Both the position numbers and the translations under genes were made by a program. Of a stretch of DNA of 51,645 nt, positions 42,001 to 51,000 are shown one piece after another. Below the pieces are notes generated by a model. That model saw nothing but the letters and a program-made list of their open reading frames with translations. It ran no database searches and was not told where the DNA came from. The DNA is from a virus, in the IMG/VR virus record IMGVR_UViG_3300009151_000097, positions 1-51,645 of that record; one strand, written 5' to 3'. Every line of letters begins with the position of its first letter. The stretch's first letter is position 1.

Positions 42001-45000
42001 CTGTGCTTGTGTCACTACTATGCTTAACGCTGTCGATGTTGCACTAATTTGTAAAGTTGTAGAATTATTTACATACAATACATAATATACTTTGTCATTA
42101 ACTATTCCGCCAAATGTTGTGCCGGAAAATATTATAGGATTTCCTATAACAAAACCTGTGGTATCTCCTACTGTTATTAAGTCTCCTTGATCCTGCACTG
42201 ATGTAGCTGTTGTAGTTGCAACTGAGGATGCTATTGTTATACTTGTACTATTGATAAGGTGATTAATGTAGTATTTTGTATTAGGTTGAATATTTCCAAA
42301 AGATGTTCCTGTAAATTTAATAGGATTTAATGGTACTAGTGCATCGCTACTATCTAGTGTAATGGCGTTAGTGACTATTGTAGATGCCGACGCGGTAGGA
42401 GTTATTAGGGATTCTGAAATTGTAAAATTATTAGCATCTAAAACATCATTAATATAATAATCTGTACCAGCTACTATTGTTGATAATACTGCTCCTGTAA
42501 AATATATAGGTAAATTAATATCCATATTACTAGTACTACCACCTAAATAGCTAGTATTTGATGGATAGTTTAATGTCATTGTGCCAGAGGCGGTGTTTAA
42601 TAATATTGCAGTGCCACCAATGGTTAATGACACTTGTAAATTAAAGTCGTCAATAATTGCTGAAACATAGTAAGGAAAATTAGAAGTCACCCCGCCGTAA
42701 GTTGTTCCAGAAAAAGTGACTTCCATATCTAAAGTTAGCTGTGTTGTGCTGGTCACTAGTAGTGTATTAATTTGACCGCCGATTGTACTAAGGACACTAA
42801 CTCCGCTTTGGCCAACTAATGTCACACTAGTGTCATAGGTAGTTGGTATAAATTGCACAGGCTGATTAAAATATAATGAGTTAACATCTTCCAATAACCC
42901 CAATGTTAACACATTAGTACTAGTTGTAGTATTTGTTATATTAAGTTGAGTAAAAGATTCTTTTAATATTGTTGCAATTTTAAGGGTACTATCGTAATAA
43001 GAAATATAACCGTATTGGCCGGCTCCGATTCCGCTGTTTACAAATACACGCATGCCGAGATAAGTTTTTTGGCCGCCTACATCCGAGCCTGCTATTGTAA
43101 TAGTCGACGAAGTTCCTGATTGAGCATTATTGGTTATTAGTTTATATCCGGTCCCTCCAGTTATCCCGTCAGATTCTAGAAGACGTGTTTGATATATACT
43201 ACTAGTTCTAATTTCGTTTCCTATAAGATCTACTCCCGAACCTGCACCCACTACGTCATAATTTGCGTAGGCGGTAAATTGATTAGTAGAAGTTTTTTGA
43301 TAAAATCCAATATTTGTACCAACTTCTAACTGTGCGCCATATAATAGCGTATATGCACTATTGCCAAGTTGAGATCTTGGATAGATTTTTATTTGTAAAT
43401 TGTTGTTTAATCCCGATACGTCATAGAATTGAAAGGATACTCGGTACCATCCGGCATTTGATGATACAGGAGTAGCCGAGTATATTGACGGTATCATTCC
43501 GTTTAAAGCTGCACTTGGAGAAATTGTTCCTGTATTAAAATTAAAACTAATTTTACTTGTTGCTGTTGAATATCCGCTAAATGTTGCTGTTAAATCAAAA
43601 ATACTTGCATTTCCGTATTTGCAAAAAATGCTAAATGTATACGGCTGAATACTACCAGCTGGTACTGTACCTACCGATGTTATCTTAGAAATAGTAGTAC
43701 TGGCTAATTCTGTCACTGTTATAACTAGGTCATTGGTCCCTGTTATTCCGCCTAGTTGAGCACCTAATATTCGAATTTGATTTGTTGCAACGTATCCACT
43801 ACCACCATTATTAATCGAAACAGTATAATCAGTACTAGTCACTATAATGTCAAATGTAGCAAGTGTTCCTCCGCCTGTTATATTAACGCCAGAAACTGCG
43901 GTATATGATGCACCAGAAGGTGCAATAATTACGTCCTGATAAAGATAACTGCTATCAGTTCCAGAAGTGTTGCCAGTTGCAATCCAAGCATCTGATTGAT
44001 TCGTATAGGGGTTTAAAATTGACTGTACTAGTGTCACATTGCCGGCAACATCCGGAGTCCAATTTGTAAAATTATTACTATGTTTTAACAAATTAGTTAC
44101 TGGATTAGAATATTCTTGACCAGCGTGACTATATTGTAATTTTAAAATGTTTGCGGTAGCACCTAATGCACTCAGCGGGGTTGCCGTTGCTTCGTAATAC
44201 CGATTATAAACCGTTCCTGTAATTGGTGTTTCAGTCGCATCATATCCTTCGGCAATAACTCCATAATTACCATAAGAGCTATTACCGTTAGTAGCACGTA
44301 TACGACCTCCTGCCTCTGCAAAATATCCAGAGTATGCATAATAAGAGAATACAGAAACTAATTCCGTTAACGCTCCGGGGCCTGTACACCATACTCCAAT
44401 GCCATCTGAAATAATTTGTGTAAAATCATTAGAGACAATAGACTTATTTCCACCATTGTGTAATGTTCCGTCAATCTTATTTCCAACACATCCAGTACCA
44501 AAAGTTGTCACGTTTTGTATATACGGGCTTCTTCTGTAAATCCAGGCACTAGTATCATCTTGACCTGTTCCCGGGTCTAAACATACAAATGCTCCGCCAG
44601 TTGGGCGTCGTGTAGTGTAGGTATTAGGTTCTGTTAATGTTCCTAACAATCCAGACAATGTCATATTTCTAATGCCTGTTCCATTTTGTACACGGAACAT
44701 ATCTTGTAATGCATCGCCACCATATACTTTCATTTGACTAGTAAAATTAGTTAAAGTGACATCTGACAATCTTCCGTCAACGCCTGGTGTAGTAGTAACT
44801 GAGAACGTTGTTGAGGTTATACTTGTACCAATAACATAATAGCTAGCGCCAGCAGTTAACCCTCCAAATACTGTAGATGCTATTTCGTTAACTGGATATA
44901 TTGACACAAATTGAACCCTTGTATTGTTTACCATACCTGTCGTGGTTGTTACCTTGATAGTACCGTCAACAAATGTTCTAGTTGCAATTGTATTAATAAT

Positions 45001-47274
45001 ATTGTAAGGGTATACTATAACGCCTCTAAGTTCATCGCCGTTAAGAGCAGTATTTGCCGGAACTACAATAGGAAGACGTTCATGATAGTCTCCAGTTTTG
45101 ATCATTATTGTTGCGGTTAATCCTTGATTCTCTGTAGGTATAGAACTAACATTACCAGCACTTAATGCAGTAATAACAATACTTTGAAATCCGGTTATAT
45201 TAGTTAATATGGTAGATAAATCTAAAATTGGATTACTAAAAGACTGGGATACTGGAAATTGTACAGCGTTTAATGTTTGATATGAAGGAGAAACTGGAGT
45301 ATTATTTAATACACTGTTAACTATTGAATAAATTTGATTAATTGTTGCTATAAAATAATTAATTTCACTTGCAACACTAGTATTAATAAATTTATTACCA
45401 TACTCTTTATCAAAGAATGAAAATGCAAACGCAACAGTTTGACTATTGCCTCCTCTTGAAATATCATAAGCAATTGCGTCAATTAAGTATCCAGTATCTC
45501 TTTTTGTTTTTGTTGCATCAAGTATTGTAGAAGTAGTAAATGGTGAAAGGTTATTAGTAATTTGATATAATTGCCATTCATATGCTTCAGCAGTTATAAA
45601 TGCCCTATTAGCAGATAATATGTTTTTAACGTCAGGGTGCAACACGCCGGAAGCAACACGCTCACATGCATATTTTATTGTTTTAAACGGATTATCCCAA
45701 GTATATCCACTAGTTGGCGCGTCTATTCCAGTTGGCGCAACATAATATAGTGCTGGGCTTTGGAACACGTTGGACCATGTCGGTACACCGTTGACAGATT
45801 TTAAAAGATATCCCTCTGCTCCTATTCCTAATGCTGAATTTTGTCCGCCAGCACTAACAATTAAGTCTCCTGGGATATTTAATACATTGTAATAATCATG
45901 ATTAAATTGAATAGTCCAATACGCATTGACTGTATCGACGTCTGGTCGATTGCCTACTAGAGAAGTATGAGTTGCTACACATTTATAAGTTTTATTAACC
46001 CATACTGCAATATCACCTACAACATATGAAGTACTAGCAATCCATCTATTTCTCCAGCGAGTACCTGGTATTAATGCTACCCAATAATTACCACTAACCC
46101 CTGCAAATTTTAAACTAGCACCATCTATAATAGATGGGTATGGTGCTTGACTAATTGTTAAATTAACGCCGTCTACAACTGCTGTCACAAATTGTGCTTT
46201 ATTAAATCCTAATCCAGAAATTATCATCCCTGGATAGATATTAGTAGTGCTAGCAACTACTAATGTAGTCCCGCTACTACCTGCGGCAGTATAGGTAGTA
46301 GTAGTTGCTAGACCTGTCGGGTCTTGTCCTATATTATCTTGAGTAGCTTCAAATACGTTTCCGCCACGACGAACTACAGTACCTATTTTATAATTAGTAG
46401 CAATATTCCAATCGTCATTAAAGCTATATCCAGTTGTTAACAATTGCCATTGTGACGCACTTGTAGACGGAACATAATTTATATTATTAACAACAAGGTT
46501 AATATATGAGTATCCTCCATAAAGTACAACAGTTCCTGGCTGGTATGTAGTTAATGAGTTCCAGGTAGCACCTGCGCTAAAATCTGTACCAGGCATCCAT
46601 AATTCCCACACAGCCGACAAATTTAACGGGTCAAGTGTTCCGTCGAACGGTAGTGCAGAAGTATGATCTTGTCTACTGATCCAAAGATCTGGACCGTATT
46701 TAACTATGTCGTTAATTTTGTAAGAAGTGCTAGCAGTCCAAGTTCCCCTATATTCAATTCCTATATCTAAAATTTCCCAATTGGCATACGAAGGGTGAGT
46801 TAATGTAGAAGTGTGTTCTACGGTACAACGATACGCAATACCGCCATATTTAACAACATCGCCAATTTTATAAAAATGGGCATTTGAAAAATTTCCAATC
46901 CATGTACTATTAACTTTATAATAAGTTGTCCAGTTAGCAAGATCAATAGTAGTAGATCCGCTAGTGTGATTAGTCGTACATTCATAAATTGTACCTCCGT
47001 AGTGTACAATTTCGCCTAGGGTGTATAGCGTATTTGGTGTCCATTCGCCCTTCCAGCTTGTACCTTCGGTCATAATGACCCAATATGGCTTAACTTCACC
47101 GCTTGGTTCTACATTATAATAATTGGCGTAAAAATCAGTAGAGGTGTGCGGTTCAATACATACATAAGTTTTACCATTATATGATGCTACCGCGTCTCTA
47201 TTATAGAATGTAGCAGTGTTCCATGCCCCCTTCCATGTGTATCGCAGTCTACCAATTTTAAATTCTGATGCCAT
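39097..47274 (-). CDS. Giant modular tail-fibre protein (2725 aa), paralogue of the 3587-aa one
   Basis: Starts KIGRLRYTWKGAWNTATFYN, like the other giant (KLGRIRFVWKGAWTTGQPYL). In order: seven CBM5/12-like modules (about 9-460); one RDTGYLIDAIAYD repeat (about 595); GIGVWCTGPGALTELVSVFS and IRATNGNSSYGNYGVIAEG (about 970-1020); an LGG-type module (about 1130-1200); a long stretch of short beta modules with FSGTTFGxI..GTTYYV (about 1460-2025); six or seven propeller-like blades (about 2062-2330); and the same C-terminal FYSSTDQDGNFRVGKLFAV and QFSTDSTFVANSNSIVPTQK blocks as its paralogue. The start has AAGGAAAA upstream and a weak AGTAAATA octamer. The two giants differ mainly in the middle, as if one fibre scaffold had been filled with different modules. 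Confidence 0.87.
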   Translation of the reverse strand: MASEFKIGRLRYTWKGAWNTATFYNRDAVASYNGKTYVCIEPHTSTDFYANYYNVEPSGEVKPYWVIMTEGTSWKGEWTPNTLYTLGEIVHYGGTIYECTTNHTSGSTTIDLANWTTYYKVNSTWIGNFSNAHFYKIGDVVKYGGIAYRCTVEHTSTLTHPSYANWEILDIGIEYRGTWTASTSYKINDIVKYGPDLWISRQDHTSALPFDGTLDPLNLSAVWELWMPGTDFSAGATWNSLTTYQPGTVVLYGGYSYINLVVNNINYVPSTSASQWQLLTTGYSFNDDWNIATNYKIGTVVRRGGNVFEATQDNIGQDPTGLATTTTYTAAGSSGTTLVVASTTNIYPGMIISGLGFNKAQFVTAVVDGVNLTISQAPYPSIIDGASLKFAGVSGNYWVALIPGTRWRNRWIASTSYVVGDIAVWVNKTYKCVATHTSLVGNRPDVDTVNAYWTIQFNHDYYNVLNIPGDLIVSAGGQNSALGIGAEGYLLKSVNGVPTWSNVFQSPALYYVAPTGIDAPTSGYTWDNPFKTIKYACERVASGVLHPDVKNILSANRAFITAEAYEWQLYQITNNLSPFTTSTILDATKTKRDTGYLIDAIAYDISRGGNSQTVAFAFSFFDKEYGNKFINTSVASEINYFIATINQIYSIVNSVLNNTPVSPSYQTLNAVQFPVSQSFSNPILDLSTILTNITGFQSIVITALSAGNVSSIPTENQGLTATIMIKTGDYHERLPIVVPANTALNGDELRGVIVYPYNIINTIATRTFVDGTIKVTTTTGMVNNTRVQFVSIYPVNEIASTVFGGLTAGASYYVIGTSITSTTFSVTTTPGVDGRLSDVTLTNFTSQMKVYGGDALQDMFRVQNGTGIRNMTLSGLLGTLTEPNTYTTRRPTGGAFVCLDPGTGQDDTSAWIYRRSPYIQNVTTFGTGCVGNKIDGTLHNGGNKSIVSNDFTQIISDGIGVWCTGPGALTELVSVFSYYAYSGYFAEAGGRIRATNGNSSYGNYGVIAEGYDATETPITGTVYNRYYEATATPLSALGATANILKLQYSHAGQEYSNPVTNLLKHSNNFTNWTPDVAGNVTLVQSILNPYTNQSDAWIATGNTSGTDSSYLYQDVIIAPSGASYTAVSGVNITGGGTLATFDIIVTSTDYTVSINNGGSGYVATNQIRILGAQLGGITGTNDLVITVTELASTTISKITSVGTVPAGSIQPYTFSIFCKYGNASIFDLTATFSGYSTATSKISFNFNTGTISPSAALNGMIPSIYSATPVSSNAGWYRVSFQFYDVSGLNNNLQIKIYPRSQLGNSAYTLLYGAQLEVGTNIGFYQKTSTNQFTAYANYDVVGAGSGVDLIGNEIRTSSIYQTRLLESDGITGGTGYKLITNNAQSGTSSTITIAGSDVGGQKTYLGMRVFVNSGIGAGQYGYISYYDSTLKIATILKESFTQLNITNTTTSTNVLTLGLLEDVNSLYFNQPVQFIPTTYDTSVTLVGQSGVSVLSTIGGQINTLLVTSTTQLTLDMEVTFSGTTYGGVTSNFPYYVSAIIDDFNLQVSLTIGGTAILLNTASGTMTLNYPSNTSYLGGSTSNMDINLPIYFTGAVLSTIVAGTDYYINDVLDANNFTISESLITPTASASTIVTNAITLDSSDALVPLNPIKFTGTSFGNIQPNTKYYINHLINSTSITIASSVATTTATSVQDQGDLITVGDTTGFVIGNPIIFSGTTFGGIVNDKVYYVLYVNNSTTLQISATSTALSIVVTQAQTSVTISTVVYSNVLTTSGSTGTLAPLNPITFSGTTFGNIQVGITYYVNRIYDPTRFSISGGIISGTATATAPTSNLITVADTTGFVANNPIIFGGVTFGNIISGTTYYISAINSPTDFTISQSPGGNTFSLQLGTGNVSFRTTSSNFTVQAQSGSMTGTSRTSASPVALTAGAGQCIVRTTGNMVSLTTATGTLNATSSTVKKILTSDSGTMTGTFSVPLLGGVVRGTTYYVRTITKGTTNTFTISSAPSGPSDVALTTDTGSMKIGQIGWDHVNPGTALVQSFDSTTVYSIEPRIVYSKPPFTTTTTTTITQGPGTTYVAIAWGAGSWVGLANADKTLAVSTSGLSWSQQDLPSSATWSSITYGNNYWVIISSGGTGSGSKVLYSNSNLVTWKPATLPSIGLWSKVVYGNGKFVAITSNSGVSAYSTNRGATWNSGTGLTSTTWSSLAYGNGTFVAIATGGTTAAYSVDGITWVVNTSALPRSTTWSGVAFGNGRFVAISSTSGTAAYSSDGIVWTASLYNVVGTYIAYGNGVFVAVGDETLGPVNYISEDGLNWDTKNSIPNMGAIAYGISSAGTSRFLTVKGTNYSTLITAGSTPKSRALVTSGKITSINEWDPGSNYTSSVPTTTIVDTNATKIASIIPLKGNAVLANPTFFSKGSGYNTNTTTITINGDGYAEKFQTGLTLIATGLSRLPVAGDNFAVTGDDTIYKVTDATVLDGTVTPNILAKINVSPEITVGKSPEHGTAVSVRTKYSQVRLTNHDLLNIGYGNFEQSNYPGFPTTSVLSQENEAIDANYGRVFYSSTDQDGNFRVGKLFAVEQATGIITLSASQFGLSGLNELKIGGVAVGSNSVIITQFSTDSTFVANSNSIVPTQKAIKSYLGAKLTQGGSNTFTGQLIAGTVLVGGPDRIGSTILEGNDGWHVKMKSKVNVRGINDGNGGASGGWDGDGMAMSFFMKSLIVPKDDF
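40290..41090 (-). repeat. Propeller-like repeats in the 2725-aa fibre
   Basis: Six or seven blades of about 45 residues with YGNGKFVAITS, YGNGTFVAIAT, FGNGRFVAISS and YGNGVFVAVGD, each followed by a turn such as YSVDGITW or YSSDGIVW. The count would suit a closed beta-propeller. Confidence 0.7.
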
Positions 47275-47296
47275 TTTAATTTTCCTTGTTCGTCTC

Positions 47297-47304
47297 TATT
47301 TACT
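47297..47304 (-). promoter_or_regulatory. Weak late-type octamer before the 2725-aa fibre
   Basis: Minus-strand AGTAAATA, two mismatches from TATAAATA, with 22 bases to the ATG at 47274. An AAGGAAAA ribosome site lies between. Confidence 0.35.
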
Positions 47305-47313
47305 TAATATGAA

Positions 47314-47691
47314 TTATGGAGTTATTATTAACTCTGCAGGATATACATACGTTTGATTAATTCTAACAATTAACTCTCCAGCTTCATTAATATAGTAATA
47401 TACATTTTTACTATCCCAACGATATTGGTCCCAAACTAGATTAGCATATGGTCTTGAATGATCTTCTGCAAGTCGGCCGTCAAAGAAATCAACACCGTAT
47501 TCAAAATCACTAAAATCACCGTCTGCTAGACCAGACTGATTAATAGTGATAGTACCAGATGATGTTATTTGGTCTACTTTAGAAAAATAAACTAAGCCGT
47601 CATCGTCGCGACGTATTGCGTAAAAATATCTAGGATTATCTGTTCCTAATATTTCTGTTAGTGAGCTTTCTTGACCAATATAATATGTCAT
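47314..47691 (-). CDS. Conserved marine T4-like structural protein
   Basis: 125 aa. The segments LTEILGTDNPRYFYAIRRDD, DFSDFEYGVDFFDGRLAEDH, ANLVWDQYRWDSKNVYYYIN and LIVRINQTYVYP match a small protein I recall beside fibre genes in many marine T4-like phages. It is beta-rich and acidic, with no catalytic motif or signal peptide. AAGGA lies upstream of the ATG. It sits 11 bases after the 109-aa protein and before the 2725-aa fibre, in one leftward unit with the cut fibre. A minor virion part, perhaps a fibre joint, is a guess from position. Confidence 0.8.
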   Translation of the reverse strand: MTYYIGQESSLTEILGTDNPRYFYAIRRDDDGLVYFSKVDQITSSGTITINQSGLADGDFSDFEYGVDFFDGRLAEDHSRPYANLVWDQYRWDSKNVYYYINEAGELIVRINQTYVYPAELIITP

Positions 47692-47702
47692 AATATTTTT
47701 CC

Positions 47703-48032
47703 TTAGATTAATTCTACATAACTGGCAATAACATCTAATGCATTGTCAATATTAGCAGTAATTGTTAGTGTATTGCTAGGAGCTAAGATTAATTTTTCAC
47801 CGCCGTTAATAACCCGCAGACTAGCGTTAGGTGGTATAATAATTTGTTTTGCGTAGTAGCCTGTCACTTCTGAATCGTTAGTTAGTTGGATATCAACTAG
47901 GATAATTCCGTTTGTTAAATTTGCTAGACTCATACCAATAACAGTATGACGAGCATTTGCTGCCGTTGTCAATACCGTGACTGGGGTCATACCTACGTTG
48001 TTAACTACTGCGTTTCTAAAAAATGATGCCAT
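47703..48032 (-). CDS. Small beta-rich structural protein, paralogue-like to the 110-aa protein
   Basis: 109 aa, single beta-sandwich outline: FFRNAVVNNVGMTPVTVLTT, then VIGMSLANLTNGIILVDIQL, YYAKQIIIPPNASLRVINGG and KLILAPSNTLTITANIDNAL. The PVTVLTT / VIGMSLAN / PPNASL order is common to small proteins coded beside fibres of marine phages. It lies six bases after the cut fibre gene and 11 bases before the 125-aa gene. The ribosome site is weak (GGA about nine bases upstream), so translation is probably coupled to the fibre gene before it. Function unknown; likely a virion component. Confidence 0.78.
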   Translation of the reverse strand: MASFFRNAVVNNVGMTPVTVLTTAANARHTVIGMSLANLTNGIILVDIQLTNDSEVTGYYAKQIIIPPNASLRVINGGEKLILAPSNTLTITANIDNALDVIASYVELI

Positions 48033-48038
48033 GTTCTT

Positions 48039-51000
48039 TTATCCAAATATAATTGCGCTAACAATACCAATATCCGTTGCTTCTGCAACTGTCACGCCGC
48101 CGCCTGCAGCTTGTCCAGCATTAACCCAGTTAGCACCATCCCATACTTCAACTCGGAAATTCCCAGGATCGGTATTGTAGCGCAACATACCGACTGCAAA
48201 TAATGGAGGACGTTGTTCTGTAAGTCCTGTTGGAATAACAAATCCACCAGTATTACTAATCTTAACGTAGCCATCCCCTGTTTGATTAATATATGTTATA
48301 CTGTTATTTACAGTATTTGTAATCACGTTGCTGTTAAACGAAAAATTACCAATTCTAACTGCGCCAGATCCGTTTGGAGCAAGTACTAAATTTGTATTAG
48401 TTGTAGTTGTTGAAATAACATTATTATTAACATTAATTGCGCCCACATCTAAGTTAGCAACATTTAATCTTGTTGATGTTAAGTCTGCAACCTGAGTTCC
48501 GTTAGTGTAAAAACGGATTGTATTGTCGTTAGCACCAGGAGTTAGTTCTGCTGTGATTTTTGTGTTGCCGTCAGCATCTTCAAGGCCGTCAAGTCTAACC
48601 CAAGCAGTACCATTGTGCCCTTCATAGCGAGTTAAATCTGTGTTAAATCTAATCATACCGGCTGCGCCAGTAGGACGATCAGCAGTAGCACCTACAGGTA
48701 TTTTAATACTTTGTGTAGAGTTAACACTAACTATGCCAAATCCGTTTGGAGTTAGCACCATGTCAGAGCCAGTGTTAATTCTTATTTCGTTTTCTTGTAC
48801 GTCAAACTGCTCTAATACAATATAGCCAATACCAGCAGCTTGTAATTGTAAATTACTACTGCTAACAGTAGTTTGAATAGTATTACCGTTGATACTGATA
48901 TTACCAGTACTAAATGTTCCAGATGTCACTGTACCAGTATTATTAATTGTACTAGTAGTACTTGTTCCAACGACTGTTAGATTATTCTCAATGGTGACAT
49001 TATTTGTAGGAACATAAATTCTACCAGTACCTGCGGCACTTAATTGTAAATTATTATTGCCAATTGTAGTTGTTATAATATTATTTGTTATATTAACATC
49101 TTTAAATTGTGCAATATTATCTACAGTTAAATTCCCACGTAGAGTATAACTACCAGTTTGATCAACATCGCCAGTTTGTGTAGTAGCACCAGTTATTGTT
49201 AGCGTACCTGTTATACTTGTACCAGCTAAGGCGGTATTTCCATTAACAGTTAGTGTCTTACCTAGACTAACATTGCTAGTTGGTACATAAATTTTACCGA
49301 TACCCGAGGCTTCTAATACAAGATTACTATCTCCAGTTCTGCTGGTTATAGTATTTCCATTTATAGAAACATTAGTAGTATTAAATGTATCAGAAGTTAT
49401 AGTGCCAGTATTGTTAATAGTTGTAGTACTAGTGGTACCTGTCACTGTCAATGTTTGTGTTATGCTAACATTGTCATCAGGAACTATAACTATACCTGTA
49501 CCATTGGCTTTTAATATTAAATTATTGTTGCCAATAGTAGTTGTTATAACATTAGTATCAATCTTAATGTCTTGAAACTGTGCGGTAGACCCAACTGTTA
49601 GTGTGCCGGTTATTTCTGTACTGCCGGTTTGTGTTAGATTGCCGGTTTGCGTCACTGCACCAGTGTGCGTCACTGTACCAACAACGGTTGTATCTTTTAA
49701 GTATGTTGTTCCATTAACTGTTAAATTTTGATCTAACTGTACATTATTTGTAGGAACATAGATTTTACCAGTGCCGGCTGCTTCAAGTACAAGATTACTA
49801 TTACCTGTTCTACTGGTTATATTGTTGCTGGTTATACTAACATTAGTTGTGTTAAATGTACCCGATGTCACCGTGCCAGTATTACTAATTGTACTAGTAG
49901 TTGTAGTTCCAACTACAGTTAATGTGTTTTCAATAGTGACATTATTTGTAGGAACATATATTCTGCCAGTGCCGGCTGCACTTAATACTAAATTATTAGT
50001 ACCAACAGTGGTTGTAATAGTGTTAGTATCAATTTTAATATCTTGGAACTGAGAAGTTGATCCAACTGTTAATGTACCAGTAATTTCAGTACTACCAGTT
50101 TGTGTCACATTACCAGTTTGCGTCACATTACCAGTTTGCGTCACCGTACCTACAATTGTAGTATCTTTTAGATAGGTAGTTCCGTTGACTGTTAAATTTT
50201 GATCTAGTTGTACATTGCTAGTAGGAACATAAACTTTACCAGAACCTGCGGCCTCTAATATTAAATTATTATTACCAAGTGTAGTATAGATAGTATTGTC
50301 ATCAATAACAATATCACCTGTAGTAAAACTATTTGAAGATACTGTAGTGTCAACATTTAAGGTGTTGACATCGATATAACCTGTCACTGTTAGATTATTA
50401 TCAATCTGTACATCATTAGACGGAATATAGATTTTGCCAGTACCGTGAGCACTTAGAGTTAAGTCGTTATTACCAATAGTAGTTTTTAATTGATCACCTG
50501 TGATAAGAATATCAGCAAATTGTGCATAGCCACTAGTAGTAAATGTGCCAGTTAAATTAATATTTCCAGTTTGTGTTAGATCACCGGTCTGATTTAATGC
50601 TCCAACGTGTGTTAGTATTGCTGGAGTTCCAACAGTTCCAATGTTTGTATCTTTTAAAGTAGTAGTTCCGTTGACAGTTAAGTTTTGACTTAACAATACA
50701 TTGTTGTTTGGAACATAGATCTTACCACTACCGTTAGCTTGTAATGTTAGGTTTGCGTTGGTGGCAGTTGTGCGAATAACATTAGTGTCAATTTGTACAT
50801 CAGCAACGGAAACTTGCGATGCGTACAGGTGTAGCCACTGTAGGAGTGCAGTGCCTAAATTATAAGTAGGTACGCTTAATGGATTTGTAGGAACAATATC
50901 ACTGTTAACGCCAGCAACAAAACTAACTGTATCGCTTGCTTGATCACCAATGGTAATATTTCCGCCAATGGTGACATTACCTGTGACATCTAAGTTGCCA

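Noticed and set aside
44911-45120. 69-aa Cys-rich rightward frame in the 2725-aa fibre
   Set aside because: Antisense of a low-complexity fibre region; no ribosome site or promoter.
48990-50750. Possible CRISPR array because of regular repeats
   Set aside because: The repeats are coding, in frame, degenerate and without unique spacers; they are fibre modules.
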